DNA from: Amycolatopsis coloradensis
GTDB taxonomy: Bacteria; Actinomycetota; Actinomycetes; Mycobacteriales; Pseudonocardiaceae
Direction: 5' to 3'
Length of the DNA stretch: 64,000 nt
Assembly: GCF_001953865.1 (NCBI RefSeq)
Contig: NZ_MQUQ01000004.1
Coordinates: forward strand, 62,001-126,000
The notes under the pieces were generated by a model. It was not told where the DNA came from and searched no databases. It saw only the letters and a list, made by a program, of their open reading frames with translations. Shown here in pieces: positions 41,801 to 49,827 of this stretch; position 1 is the stretch's first letter, and every line of letters begins with the position of its first letter. A program made the position numbers and the translations under genes.

Positions 41801-42635
41801 TCGTGGCGTGCCAAGGCTCGTCCTCGCCCCGGTAGGTCGTCTCGGCTGCGTGCCTTGGCATGCCTCGAGACGTCCGGTCACGGGCGGTCTCCGCTATGCC
41901 TGCCAAGACGCGATCGTCAGCTATGCGGCATCCGCGAGGCAGTTCGTCGACGCCTCCGGCCGTGGGCGAAGGGGCTGGGCGCGAGAACCCGCGCTGGTCG
42001 GGGTGGCGGGATCGGCGTCACTCGAGGATCACCTCATCTGGGTCGAGGCCGAAATCGCCGCTCTCGAACGGTTTTACCCAGGGGCGGGGGTCGGCTGGCC
42101 ACGTCAGGCCGTCGTACGGCGACTCCTTCCGCACAAAGGAGGGCCGGGAGCTTCCCTGCTCCACCTGAGCTGTCACGCCGTGCGAACCGATCCGCCGCTG
42201 GACTCCTACCTGGTGCTCGCCGGCAACACCAAGCTGTACGTGCGCGACATCCTGCGTCAGGCGGCCCAGCGACCGGCGGACGCCGACGGCGGGCTCGTCG
42301 TCCTCGCCGCGTGCGCCAGCGACCTGACCGAGACGTCCCAGGACGAGGCACTGACCTTGGCGACCGCGTTCCTCGCGGGCGGGGCGGCCGGAGCGGTGGG
42401 CACCCGCTGGCCGGTGGCCGATCTCCCGACCGCCCTGTTCATGCTCATGTTCCACCACTACCTCAACTCGGGATACCCGGCACCGCCGACCGCGCTGCGC
42501 GCGGCCCAGCTCTGGATGCTCGACCCGGACCGGGAACTCCCGGACTGGGTCACGGGATTGTTGGCAGGCACGGAAAAACGACCCGACCTTGAAACGATGA
42601 GCCACTGGGCGGCGTTCACCTATCAGGGCCGCTGA
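38847..42635 (+). CDS. TPR-CHAT caspase-like protease
   Basis: A 1262-residue protein. Residues 1-900 are helical, with TPR-like pairs (e.g. ARWCVAAGDHDSAVRALELGRAM; LGECYFTRGDTHRRDQTRAVAAG). The last ~300 residues are a CHAT domain: RLVLAPVGRLGCVPWHAS, then catalytic His1110 in LLHLSCHAVRTDPPLDSY and Cys1156 in VVLAACASDLTETSQDEAL, and LAGGAAGAVGTRWPV. The His-Cys dyad is intact. Bacterial TPR-CHAT proteins act as regulated proteases in immune systems (e.g. with the type III-E effector). TAGGGT eight bases before the ATG suggests a near-leaderless message. The Hsp70 gene follows at 27 nt. Confidence 0.9.
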   Translation: MVEGTFEELCTAFDDAVSRASAGSIDALTEVVDLGETLLSRKDDSEPLDHVYVRYLQGLAYLNRFDVTLEADDRNSAIDALREVKNALPPESPAEPEVALYLGLALAHRLLQQNTTSSPDLTEAIDPLATALAAAAAFDPDTVQMARQRLGSLLAVRFLLAGGDQADHARATGELSKIIDDADSPPFLVDAAHLGLALLALSGSTPVEMRRGVTGLTSKVFEDLKNNTLAPRFAAAAEVASHHLGAISPQDNPFGTGFSMLQGLTRVLRNPKEVSADDIRLMRTLIEEAQKDEHPESWESGLLTSMRVTLDTRLARLGSVYDGESAEPIDTLLEILSRHGDHPAQSFTRDLLGAIASGPEGESFLRSDINPTLERLERALHELDDDHARLIALAKLTVLAIKQAIGSRSADPVIRINGLLTANRERSTASPRSDGVHALLMGWTEAIRSRLDGDPDRLSTAIKLVQEAADRIPVEDELHHRLAPLIYAMLLQRYGMTRNLADLDAITDFDESAGSSNDGEDLSTGADASWILRLLKIIAALARAGRLSPSRIDELRAELDETLAHTPAEDLAVGGWGHLRGILDMLRASHDETGGDFPQSGPRLAAFRAAIQSFFDHDTADTALLDWNLESAILLINEGFAARDRNLMDDGIAMITKEYAKASGDGHERLVMLGQLGLAFRMRNLIWRRAQDLDNAITRLEEARLFALREPGLPDTAAIFNQLGECYFTRGDTHRRDQTRAVAAGLDGLRARMREVMIQAGVSRALDAALHAEGEAADVARWCVAAGDHDSAVRALELGRAMVLHSATVDADTPGLLRASGRPDLAAGWEEQVGQDPAAGLDGPIVTARMPSTLRRDVLLAIEGTETEQRLMSPPAVAQIAATLNQADAVAMVYLVLHDEGKSGFAVLVSSDGSTAEIPLPHLSVTAGGPIDEFEDAQRDVQRARSGEDGDQARKRWTKAAETLSDWAWPAAMGPLLDHVRSRGHRGVPRLVLAPVGRLGCVPWHASRRPVTGGLRYACQDAIVSYAASARQFVDASGRGRRGWAREPALVGVAGSASLEDHLIWVEAEIAALERFYPGAGVGWPRQAVVRRLLPHKGGPGASLLHLSCHAVRTDPPLDSYLVLAGNTKLYVRDILRQAAQRPADADGGLVVLAACASDLTETSQDEALTLATAFLAGGAAGAVGTRWPVADLPTALFMLMFHHYLNSGYPAPPTALRAAQLWMLDPDRELPDWVTGLLAGTEKRPDLETMSHWAAFTYQGR

Positions 42636-42662
42636 CCGACAATCCCGGGAAAGGCACCCCGA

Positions 42663-44273
42663 ATGCCCGCGAAGACGACGTTCGGAATCGACCTCGGCAC
42701 GACACACTCTTGTATCGCCTCGGTCGACAACGCGGGGAAAGCCGTGGTGATCAGAAACGTCCTCGGCGAGGAGACCACGCCTTCGGTGGTCTATTTCGAG
42801 GCGCCGGAGCAGGCGACCGTCGGAACCAGCGCGAAGAACGCCGCCGTGCTCGCCCCTCATCTGGTCGCGCAACTGACCAAACGGCTCATCGGGGAGCGGA
42901 GCATCGCGGGGCACTACCACGGAAAGGACTACTCGCCGGAAGAGATCGGCGCGCTGATCCTGCGTGAGCTCGTCCGCGCGACGAAGGAGACCACGGGCCA
43001 GGTGGTCGAGGACGTGGTGATCACCGTGCCCGCGTATTTCGGTGTGGCGCAGAAGGAAGCCACCCGGCGGGCGGGCGAGATCGCCGGGCTCCGGGTACTG
43101 GACGTCCTGCCGGAACCGGTCGCCGCGGCCCTGCACCACCAGACCCTCGACACCGGTACGGGAACCCGTCACCTGCTCGTCTGCGACCTCGGTGGCGGGA
43201 CCTTCGACACGACCGTGATCCGGCTCGAAGGGGACGACGTCCGCGTGCTGTGCACCGGGGGTGACGGACGGCTGGGCGGCGCCGACTGGGACGAGCGGGT
43301 CCGCAGCCACCTTCTCGGCTGCTTCACCGAACAGCATCCGCGCTTGGACCCGACCAAGGACGAAGCCTTCCTCCAGGATCTGGCGACCACCGCCGAACAG
43401 CTGAAAAAGGATCTCAGCAAGACCGAGGCCCGCCGGACCGCGCTGCGTTTCGGCGGCGTCGTGACCCGGGTGGAGCTGACCAGGGAGAAGCTCGAAGAAC
43501 TCACCTCCGATCTGCTCGACAGGGTCGTCCAGGTCGCCGAGCAGACCGTCGAAATCGCGAGGGCCAAGGGAGTCGGCCGCTTCGACGACGTCGTGCTGGT
43601 CGGCGGGATGTCCAAGATGCCCGCCGTCGCCGAACGGCTCGAACGGCGGCTGGGACTCCGTGGGCGGCACCATGAGCCCGACCTGGCCGTCGCCAAGGGG
43701 GCCGCGCTGTACGCGCTGCTGGACCAGGTCAAAAGCGGGGTGACGGCGAATCAGATCGCCGGTCAGCTCGGCATGAGCGCGGAACAGGTCGAAGCACTGG
43801 CCGCCAAACAGGTCACCACGGTGGCCTCGAAGGCGTTCGGGGTGATCGCCGTCGATCTCCGCGATCCGCTGGCCCTGACCGATCCGTTGCACGCCCGCAA
43901 GATGGTCGTACACCTGCTCCAAGCGAACACACCGTTGCCCGCGGACACCGGGCCCTACCCGTTCGCCGTCGCCGTGGACAAGCAGCGGATGGTGGAGATC
44001 GAAGTGTGGGAACAGACCAGCGAATTCGAGTCGGAAGAGCCTTCGGACAATGTCCGGATCGGCCGGGGCATTCTCCGCAACCTCCCGCCCCGCCCGGCGG
44101 GATCGCCGTTCGACGTCACGTTCCTCATGTCCGAGACCGGCAAGTTGACGGTGCACGCCGAGGAGCCGTCCTCCGGTGCCGAAGTGCGGTTCGAACTTCA
44201 GATCGGCGCCATGAACCAGGCCGCCGTGGCGGCCGCGCGGACCGATATCGCCCGGCACGTCGTGCGGGACTGA
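42663..44273 (+). CDS. Lidless Hsp70 family protein (copy 1)
   Basis: A 536-residue DnaK-type protein. The ATPase domain has FGIDLGTTHSCIASVDN, AVITVPAYFG-like VVITVPAYFGVAQKEATRRAGEIAG, VCDLGGGTFDTTVIRLEG and VVLVGGMSKMPAVAERL. A linker-like insertion of ~45 residues (QIAGQLGMSAEQVEALAAKQ) precedes the beta-sandwich substrate domain (PFAVAVDKQRMVEIEVWEQ). It stops about 100 residues short of DnaK: the helical lid is absent. It lies between the CHAT protease and two RES-related genes (gaps of 27 and 9 nt), so it is not a housekeeping chaperone. It may present a substrate to, or sense state for, the CHAT protease (inference). Confidence 0.9.
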   Translation: MPAKTTFGIDLGTTHSCIASVDNAGKAVVIRNVLGEETTPSVVYFEAPEQATVGTSAKNAAVLAPHLVAQLTKRLIGERSIAGHYHGKDYSPEEIGALILRELVRATKETTGQVVEDVVITVPAYFGVAQKEATRRAGEIAGLRVLDVLPEPVAAALHHQTLDTGTGTRHLLVCDLGGGTFDTTVIRLEGDDVRVLCTGGDGRLGGADWDERVRSHLLGCFTEQHPRLDPTKDEAFLQDLATTAEQLKKDLSKTEARRTALRFGGVVTRVELTREKLEELTSDLLDRVVQVAEQTVEIARAKGVGRFDDVVLVGGMSKMPAVAERLERRLGLRGRHHEPDLAVAKGAALYALLDQVKSGVTANQIAGQLGMSAEQVEALAAKQVTTVASKAFGVIAVDLRDPLALTDPLHARKMVVHLLQANTPLPADTGPYPFAVAVDKQRMVEIEVWEQTSEFESEEPSDNVRIGRGILRNLPPRPAGSPFDVTFLMSETGKLTVHAEEPSSGAEVRFELQIGAMNQAAVAAARTDIARHVVRD

Positions 44274-44282
44274 GAGGCGGGA

Positions 44283-44954
44283 ATGGGGACATCCGAAGCG
44301 ATCCGCGTACTCATCAGAGACTGGTCCGGCATCCGTGAGCGGCTGACCGACCGGACCCGTGCGCGAATTCAGGAGCGGGTCGTCGAACTCGCCGCCGAAC
44401 CGATACCCGAACTCATCACCAGCAAGGCCGGGCAGCTCTGTCTCCTGATCGGCGACGAACTGCCACCGGTGCATCCGTTCCGGGTGGCGCTGACCGAGGG
44501 CGGGACCCGTTTTCTGCGGTCGGACCCCGACGCGGTATCGCTGTCCGACTGGTTCAGTACCCGCGACACCCTGCTGAACCTGATCACGACCCGGGGAACC
44601 GGGCGAGCGACGACGGAAGAGGTCCAGGAACAGGCGGAGGCCTGGCTGTTGGCCGCGGACTCCCTGTCGGAGAGCGAACTCGTCACCCGTGGCGTCGATC
44701 CCGGCGCGCCGGATCTCATCCGGCTGGAAGGTCGCGACGGGCGGGCACAGTGGCCTGCCTTCCAGTTCGGCGCACGGGCCGAACTGATCAAGGCGATCAA
44801 CAGGATCCTGGACGCGGCGAACGACCCCTGGGGTGCCGCGGACTGGTGGCTTGGCCGCCACTCCCGGCTGGGTGGCGTCCCCGCGACGCTGCTCGGAGAG
44901 GTGGACGACGAAGTGTTGGTGGACGCCGCCAGTACCGAACGGGCGGAGGCCTGA
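44283..44954 (+). CDS. Putative antitoxin-like partner of the RES-fold protein
   Basis: A 223-residue soluble protein. The N-terminal half is helical and not recognised. The last 75 residues (WPAFQFGARAELIKAINRIL, then DPWGAADWWLGRHSRLGG and PATLLGEVDDEVLVDAA) match the Xre/MbcA-like C-terminal pattern of RES antitoxins: F-Q-F, then I-N-x-x-L, then W-WL and a P-x-x-LLG. It is 3 nt ahead of a RES-fold gene and 9 nt after the Hsp70 gene (GAGAGGCGGGA before ATG), so all are co-expressed. Since the RES partner looks catalytically dead, the pair may have become a regulatory complex. Confidence 0.6.
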   Translation: MGTSEAIRVLIRDWSGIRERLTDRTRARIQERVVELAAEPIPELITSKAGQLCLLIGDELPPVHPFRVALTEGGTRFLRSDPDAVSLSDWFSTRDTLLNLITTRGTGRATTEEVQEQAEAWLLAADSLSESELVTRGVDPGAPDLIRLEGRDGRAQWPAFQFGARAELIKAINRILDAANDPWGAADWWLGRHSRLGGVPATLLGEVDDEVLVDAASTERAEA

Positions 44955-44957
44955 GCC

Positions 44958-45620
44958 ATGCCGGACTACGATCCGCCGGAGAACTACTCCGGTGCCCCGA
45001 ACCGGTTCCTGCTGCCCGCGGGCACCATGCTCTGGCACATTCACCCGCAGAGCCGGAAACCCACCGAATTCACCCCTCATCACCGGCGGCCGCGCCTCGG
45101 GGCGGGCCGGTTCGACGGGACCGACGAGGAACCGTTCGACGCGTACAACGCCGGACTCGAGGCCGCCACCGCGGTGGCGAACGTCCTGCTGGGCGGTATT
45201 CCGGCGCCGTACACCGAATTCCGTACCGTGCGCAGAGTCTCCGTCGCCCGCCAGCAGGTGAGCGTGGTCGCCACGGCCACCGAACTGAGCCTGGTGAGTC
45301 TTTGTGACGCCATCGACCTCAGCGCGGTCGGGCAGGATCTCTGGCTGATCCACAGCGACGAGTGCCACGATCCGCGGGTCCGCCGCTGGGGCCGGTGGAT
45401 CCGGGCCACCGCGGACTGGGCGGAAGGGTTCATCTGGCCACCGCGTGGCGGCCCCGAACGGAGGTCGGTGGTCCTGTTCGGGGACCGGTGCGACTCCGCC
45501 GTACTGGAGCCCGACCCGTTGTACGAGGTCAACCTGGACGACGAGTTCGGTGCCACCTGGCTGAACGGGGTGCTGGTCGAATACCGGGCGCGCATCATGC
45601 CGCCGAAAGTCAAGAAGTGA
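44958..45620 (+). CDS. RES-fold protein lacking the R, E and S residues
   Basis: A 220-residue protein. The RES fold is recognised from LPAGTMLWHIHPQSRKPTEF, GAGRFDGTDEEPFDAYNAGLEAATAVANVLLGGIP, RRWGRWIRATADWAEGFIW and RRSVVLFGDRC. The Arg of LWRxH is His here (LWHIH), the Glu of ALAE is Asn (AVAN), and the Ser after the GxxWPS-type motif is Pro (WPPRGG). All three residues naming the family are therefore changed, while the scaffold is kept. NAD+ cleavage is unlikely; ligand or partner binding is more probable. Last gene of the CHAT-led operon; it ends in MPPKVKK and is followed by tandem repeats and a long hairpin. Confidence 0.7.
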   Translation: MPDYDPPENYSGAPNRFLLPAGTMLWHIHPQSRKPTEFTPHHRRPRLGAGRFDGTDEEPFDAYNAGLEAATAVANVLLGGIPAPYTEFRTVRRVSVARQQVSVVATATELSLVSLCDAIDLSAVGQDLWLIHSDECHDPRVRRWGRWIRATADWAEGFIWPPRGGPERRSVVLFGDRCDSAVLEPDPLYEVNLDDEFGATWLNGVLVEYRARIMPPKVKK

Positions 45621-45679
45621 ACGGCGGCGGGGCCCCGCCGGGAAGGATTCGGGCGGGGGGTGTGATCCTGCAGATCTTA

Positions 45680-45742
45680 CCCGTGACTGGACGGAGATCT
45701 CGCGTGATCAGGCGGAGATCTCACGTGCTTGGACGGAGATCT
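45680..45742. repeat. Three tandem copies of a 21-bp repeat
   Basis: A unit of the form cgCGTGATTGGACGGAGATCT repeats three times in a row (45680-45700, 45701-45721, 45722-45742), and a partial fourth begins CGCGTGATT. Copies differ at two to four positions. There are no spacers, so it is not a CRISPR array. The unit contains AGATCT, a palindromic core. Confidence 0.8.
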
Positions 45743-45788
45743 CGCGTGATTGAGGGCGGATGACACCCGGCGGCATCCGGTTCCGGAG

Positions 45789-45837
45789 GGGGTGTGTGGA
45801 AATAGGGACACTCAACGTCCCTATTTCCACACACCCC
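45789..45837. terminator. Perfect 21-bp-stem hairpin between convergent clusters
   Basis: GGGGTGTGTGG plus AAATAGGGAC (45789-45809) pairs without mismatch with GTCCCTATTT plus CCACACACCCC (45817-45837); the loop is ACTCAAC. It sits between the plus-strand CHAT operon and the end of the minus-strand GTPase operon and can terminate both. Confidence 0.85.
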
Positions 45838-45863
45838 AACCGACGCCACCTTTGCCTTACCCC

Positions 45864-46502
45864 TCAACAAGTCCTTCCGCCGTCGGACTTGCGGGAGACG
45901 GTGAGACCCTTGGCCATCGAAGCGATCCCGGCGCTGATCGAACGCACGTCTTCGATGAGCTGCTCTTCGTCCTGCTGACCAGGACACACCAAGGCCGACA
46001 GTTGTTCCGTCGCCCCATGCCCCAGACCCCGCACGACGATCCGCACACCGAGCGCGCACAACTGTCTGGCGGCCGCGACCGCGGCGGACCGATCGCCGAC
46101 ATCGCCGTCACCGAAAACGCAAAGCACCCGATCACCGGTCAACGGAGCGAGGTCTTCCTTCGCGATCCGCAGGGTCGGCATCAGGTCGTTGCCGCCGGTC
46201 GAAACGGCGGCGGCAAGACGGTCCGCCACCTCGGCGCGTGCGCTTCCCGGCCTGACATAGGCCTCGACATCGTGGTGCCAAAGAACAAGCCCGCAGTCGT
46301 ACCCCGCGTCGAAGGCCTCGTCGAGGAACAAGATCCCGCCATCGATCGCCTGCCGCAGGGGGCTTCCGTGCATCGAACCGCTCACGTCGATGCACAACAA
46401 CGCGGTACCGCGGTACTTCGCTCGCAGAACACCGAAATGCGGACCAGGCGGAGACTGGGTCAGCCCGGCGCCCTCGAATCGCTTGCGCACCCAACTACTC
46501 AT
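45864..46502 (-). CDS. VWA-domain protein with intact MIDAS
   Basis: A 212-residue von Willebrand A domain. The metal-ion-dependent adhesion site is complete: DxSxS in LLCIDVSGSMHGSPLRQA near residue 40, a Thr/Ser in STGGNDLMPTL and the Asp in VLCVFGDGDVGDRS. The short N-terminal extension (VRKRFEGAGLTQSPPGPHFG) has no signal peptide. VWA domains bind protein partners through Mg2+, often next to MoxR-type or chaperone-like NTPases. It is the last gene of the nine-gene operon, 3 nt after the second minus-strand Hsp70. GGAG precedes the ATG. Confidence 0.88.
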   Translation of the reverse strand: MSSWVRKRFEGAGLTQSPPGPHFGVLRAKYRGTALLCIDVSGSMHGSPLRQAIDGGILFLDEAFDAGYDCGLVLWHHDVEAYVRPGSARAEVADRLAAAVSTGGNDLMPTLRIAKEDLAPLTGDRVLCVFGDGDVGDRSAAVAAARQLCALGVRIVVRGLGHGATEQLSALVCPGQQDEEQLIEDVRSISAGIASMAKGLTVSRKSDGGRTC

Positions 46503-46505
46503 GCG

Positions 46506-48023
46506 TCATCTCCGCACCGTGATGGCGCCGAGCGAACCCGCCAGGCGCCGGGTCGTTTCGGCGTCGACGACGCCGTCCATGTACGCCTCGAGCGCCAGCG
46601 TCGTCCCGGTACCCGGTTCTCGTGCGGTGACGCCCAGCAGGCCGTCCTCGGTCACCCGCAAGGTCACCTCGATCAGGGAACCCGCGGGCAGCGGAGGCAG
46701 CCCGGTCAATTCGCCGTCGAGGACGCGGCGGTTGTCCGCGACCTCCTCCGACGGCAGTTCACCCGCCTGCTCGTAGATCTGGATCCGCACCGCGTCCTGT
46801 CCGTCCATCACGGTGCGGAACGCCGTGGTCCGGCTCGCCGGAAGCGGGTCGTTCCGGTGCACGGTGTGGACGACCATCTGCCGTGTGCCGTCGGGATCAT
46901 GGCTGTCCTCGATGAGAACGCCGAAGCTGCGCGGCACCACCGACCGTGTCGAAGACCGCTCACGCGCCGCGTCCGCCAGTTGACCGGCGCGGATCGCCGC
47001 CCCCCGGACCACGGCGTGGTCAGGATCCAGCAACCGTGGTGAGCGCCGCAGCCGTTCGCCGACGGCGGCGGCGATCGCGGGCATTCTCGTCGAACCGCCG
47101 ACCAGGATCACCTCGTGCACCCGCTGTACGCCCTTGCCGGATGCGTCGGCCAGCAGCCGGGTGACCACCGACAGGGTCCGTTCGACCAGATCCGCGCCGA
47201 TCCGCTCGAGGATCGCCCGGTCGAACGGCACGGCCACCCGGTCCGCGCCGAGTCGCACCGTGACCGGTCGCGAGACCCTGCCGCTCAAATCCTTCTTGGC
47301 GGTCTCGGCGAGAAGCCTCGTTTCATGCAGGAATTCCTCGTCGTCGAACGGGTCGGCGCCGGGTACCGCACTGACGAAACTCTCGACAAGGAGGTCCGCG
47401 ATCCGCTCGTCCCAGTCGGCGCCGCCGAGCCTGCTGTCACCGTCCGTCGCCACCACTTCCGCACCGTCGCGCGTAATGCGCAGCACGGTGGTGTCGAAGG
47501 TCCCGCCACCGAGGTCGTAGACCAGCACGACGTCGCCTCTTCTCGCCGTGACGCCGTAGTGCAGTGCCGCCGCGACCGGCTCGCTGAGCAGTTCGAGGAC
47601 GTCGATCCCGGCCAGCCGTGCCGCCTGATACGTCGCTTCCCGTTCGCGGACACCGAAATAGGCGGGCACCGTGATGACCGCGCGGACCGGCTCACCGTCC
47701 CGCCCGAACTGAGCCTGTGCGTCTTCGACCATGCTCCGCAGGATCAGCGCCGAGATCGACTCCGGGGTGTGGGCCACCCCGTGGAAGAACAACTCGAACT
47801 CGGTGCCCATCCGCCGTTTGACCAACGACACCGCGTTGTCCGGGTCCACGGTGCCGGACTCGCGCGCGGCGGTGCCGACCAAGGCGGACGACGCCGACTC
47901 GAAGTACACCACCGACGGGGTGATCAACTCGCCCACCCGGTTCGGCAGTACGGTCGGCTCCCCGTTCGCGTCCAAGGCGGCGACGGCCGAGTAGGTCGTG
48001 CCGAGATCGATACCGATGATCAC
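46506..48023 (-). CDS. Lidless Hsp70 family protein (copy 2)
   Basis: A 505-residue DnaK-like protein. It shows IIGIDLGTTYSAVAALD, SLVKRRMGTEFELFF, AVITVPAYFGVREREATYQAARLAG, VYDLGGGTFDTTVLRI and VILVGGSTRMPAIAAAV. Its substrate domain (PLPASRTTAFRTVMDGQDAVRIQIYEQ) is followed by only ~40 more residues, so there is no lid helix bundle. It is shorter than copies 1 and 3 because it lacks their ~40-residue insertion after the ATPase domain. The GTG start overlaps the stop of the small membrane protein gene (GTGA), and the VWA gene follows 3 nt later. Confidence 0.9.
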   Translation of the reverse strand: MIIGIDLGTTYSAVAALDANGEPTVLPNRVGELITPSVVYFESASSALVGTAARESGTVDPDNAVSLVKRRMGTEFELFFHGVAHTPESISALILRSMVEDAQAQFGRDGEPVRAVITVPAYFGVREREATYQAARLAGIDVLELLSEPVAAALHYGVTARRGDVVLVYDLGGGTFDTTVLRITRDGAEVVATDGDSRLGGADWDERIADLLVESFVSAVPGADPFDDEEFLHETRLLAETAKKDLSGRVSRPVTVRLGADRVAVPFDRAILERIGADLVERTLSVVTRLLADASGKGVQRVHEVILVGGSTRMPAIAAAVGERLRRSPRLLDPDHAVVRGAAIRAGQLADAARERSSTRSVVPRSFGVLIEDSHDPDGTRQMVVHTVHRNDPLPASRTTAFRTVMDGQDAVRIQIYEQAGELPSEEVADNRRVLDGELTGLPPLPAGSLIEVTLRVTEDGLLGVTAREPGTGTTLALEAYMDGVVDAETTRRLAGSLGAITVRR

Positions 48024-48211
48024 ACTGCCTGCCAGTTCATCTCGGTCCAGGCCGTCCGGACCCCACGCACCCAGGACAGGACGAATTCCTCGATTTCCGG
48101 GTACCAGGCGGCGACCCCGAGCCCGGCCGCCGCCAGCAGCAGGACGACGATCGCGATCAGCACGATCCGGTAGCCCAGGTAACCGGGTGGGACGGTCGTA
48201 CGCGCGGTCAT
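48020..48211 (-). CDS. Small single-pass membrane protein
   Basis: A 63-residue protein with one transmembrane helix (about 15-36, YRIVLIAIVVLLLAAAGLGVAA). The tail is WYPEIEEFVLSWVRGVRTAW. No family is known to me. It overlaps the upstream membrane GTPase gene (ATGA) and the downstream Hsp70 gene (GTGA) by four bases each, so it is tightly coupled and certainly translated. A likely role is anchoring or bridging the Hsp70 to the membrane GTPase (inference). Confidence 0.8.
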   Translation of the reverse strand: MTARTTVPPGYLGYRIVLIAIVVLLLAAAGLGVAAWYPEIEEFVLSWVRGVRTAWTEMNWQAV

Positions 48212-49824
48212 ACCGCTTCCTCCGGCTCTCTCGCGACGGGTTCGGGACGCACCTGATCAGGCCACAACTGAAGACCCGAACCGGCGATGACCCACGCGAG
48301 CGGGCCCGCCGGTGAACGTGGGTCGCTCATCGGGATCCCGGTGAGTGACGAGACCAGGAAGTACTCGACGTCACCGAACTCTCGTTCCGCGGAAAGGACG
48401 AGGTTGTCCAGTCCCGCTCGCTCCAGCCACGAGCGGACGTTGCCGGGCTCCAGCCCGGCGGCCACCGGCAGGCCCGCGAGCAGGTCGGCTTTCACGACCG
48501 CCACCGCGAGCCTGCGTTTCGTGGTGGCGACCCCGTAGTCCAGCAACCTTTTCGCGGTCACGTGATAGACCCGCTCAGGTGCTTCCGACGCCGGAGCCGC
48601 TCGCGAAACGACCTCGGACGTGGCACCGAGCTGATCCCGCACCCAAGGAATGGAGAACGGATCGATCACGAACACCAGGCCTTGCGCGTGGTCCAGGAAC
48701 TCCAGATCGGTGTTGTCGTCACGATCGGCGTAGAACTCTCCCGCCGCGTCGAACAGATGAAGCAGGGCTCGGCGCCTGCCCGCGGTGAACCGCGCGGTGA
48801 CGGCACGCGGCAGCTCCCCGAACGGCGTCTTGACCGTGTCCCCACCGGCACCGATCAAGGACACCGCGGCGTCGAAGGCCTGTTCGCTGTCCTCGTCGAC
48901 GAACTCCATGACGCCGCCGTTCGCGGCGACCCCGTCTCGGATGGCGAGCAGACCGGTGTACACCAGCCGGGTCTTGCCAGCCGAAACCGGGCCGAACACC
49001 GGCAACCGCACATCCGTCACGATCGCGGCGCCGCTCCGTAGTGTTTCCCCGCACCGCGGGCAACAGGGCGACGTCTTCCCGGCCATCCGCATCACCGAGG
49101 TCGGCAGCACCCAGCCGCATCCGCACCGGCGCCGGAGCCCGCCGAGCCTGCCCGGCCGGATGTCGCGCTGCGGCTTCCCGCACCCGGGGCAGGCGAAGGT
49201 GGGTAGCGGGGTCACGTAGTAGCAGGTCTGGCAACTGGCGCTCGCCTTCCGCAGCCGACGGATCAGCTGGTCGGTCGCGCGCAGCAGAGCTGTCGGCACC
49301 GCCCACGCGATCCAGAGCACGACCAACGCGAGCGTGCTCGCCAGGAGTATCACGGCCGTGGCGGCCAACGCTCCCACACTCGCGGCGGACCAGAGCGGGA
49401 CGAACACCAGCGCGGCCCCGATCCGCCCCGGCCACGAATCCGCGGCTGTTTCCCGGATCCAGCTCCAGCCGCGGCCGAGCAGTTCGGCGGCCGCCCGCCA
49501 TACCCGGACGAGGTCGACCCGGGCCTGCGCCGTGAAGTAGGTGGGCCACGCCCAATCCCGCTCGAACGCGGTAGCACCGCGCCGTTTCGGGAGCACACCT
49601 TCGGTCCCCACGACGTCGTCCGGTGTGATCAGCCTCGGGGCGCCGTCGCGGCCGGTGAGGGTGAGGAGGGCGGACCCCACCGCCATCAGCGCGCCGATCC
49701 CGATCATCACGGGTACGGCGAAGATCAGGCCGGGCAGCAAGAACCAGAGGAAACCGGCGACGAGGAGCCAGATGACGAAATAGAGCGCCACCAGAGCCAG
49801 GATGAAAACGATCAAGTACCCCAT
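48208..49824 (-). CDS. Membrane-anchored zinc-ribbon TRAFAC-type GTPase
   Basis: A 538-residue protein. The N-terminus has two hydrophobic helices (IVFILALVALYFVIWLLVAGFLWF and LLPGLIFAVPVMIGIGALMAVG); another helical pair lies near 130-180. A zinc-ribbon block follows (CQTCYYV, CPGCGKPQRD, RCGCGWV, CCPRCGE; about 200-275). The GTPase domain begins with P-loop FGPVSAGKTRLVYTG, has a switch-like LFDAAGEFYAD and a base-recognition-like VVKADLL. This matches one subunit of the computationally defined double-GTPase (DO-GTPase) systems. It overlaps the next gene by 4 bp and follows the GAP1-like gene by 3 nt. Confidence 0.75.
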   Translation of the reverse strand: MGYLIVFILALVALYFVIWLLVAGFLWFLLPGLIFAVPVMIGIGALMAVGSALLTLTGRDGAPRLITPDDVVGTEGVLPKRRGATAFERDWAWPTYFTAQARVDLVRVWRAAAELLGRGWSWIRETAADSWPGRIGAALVFVPLWSAASVGALAATAVILLASTLALVVLWIAWAVPTALLRATDQLIRRLRKASASCQTCYYVTPLPTFACPGCGKPQRDIRPGRLGGLRRRCGCGWVLPTSVMRMAGKTSPCCPRCGETLRSGAAIVTDVRLPVFGPVSAGKTRLVYTGLLAIRDGVAANGGVMEFVDEDSEQAFDAAVSLIGAGGDTVKTPFGELPRAVTARFTAGRRRALLHLFDAAGEFYADRDDNTDLEFLDHAQGLVFVIDPFSIPWVRDQLGATSEVVSRAAPASEAPERVYHVTAKRLLDYGVATTKRRLAVAVVKADLLAGLPVAAGLEPGNVRSWLERAGLDNLVLSAEREFGDVEYFLVSSLTGIPMSDPRSPAGPLAWVIAGSGLQLWPDQVRPEPVAREPEEAV

Positions 49825-49827
49825 GCC

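Noticed and set aside
42018..45368. Minus-strand open frame of over 1100 codons across the CHAT/Hsp70 genes
   Set aside because: Crosses three clear plus-strand genes and has no motif; a codon-bias artefact.
45680..45742. Possible CRISPR array
   Set aside because: Repeats are 21 bp and directly adjacent with no spacers; no cas genes nearby.
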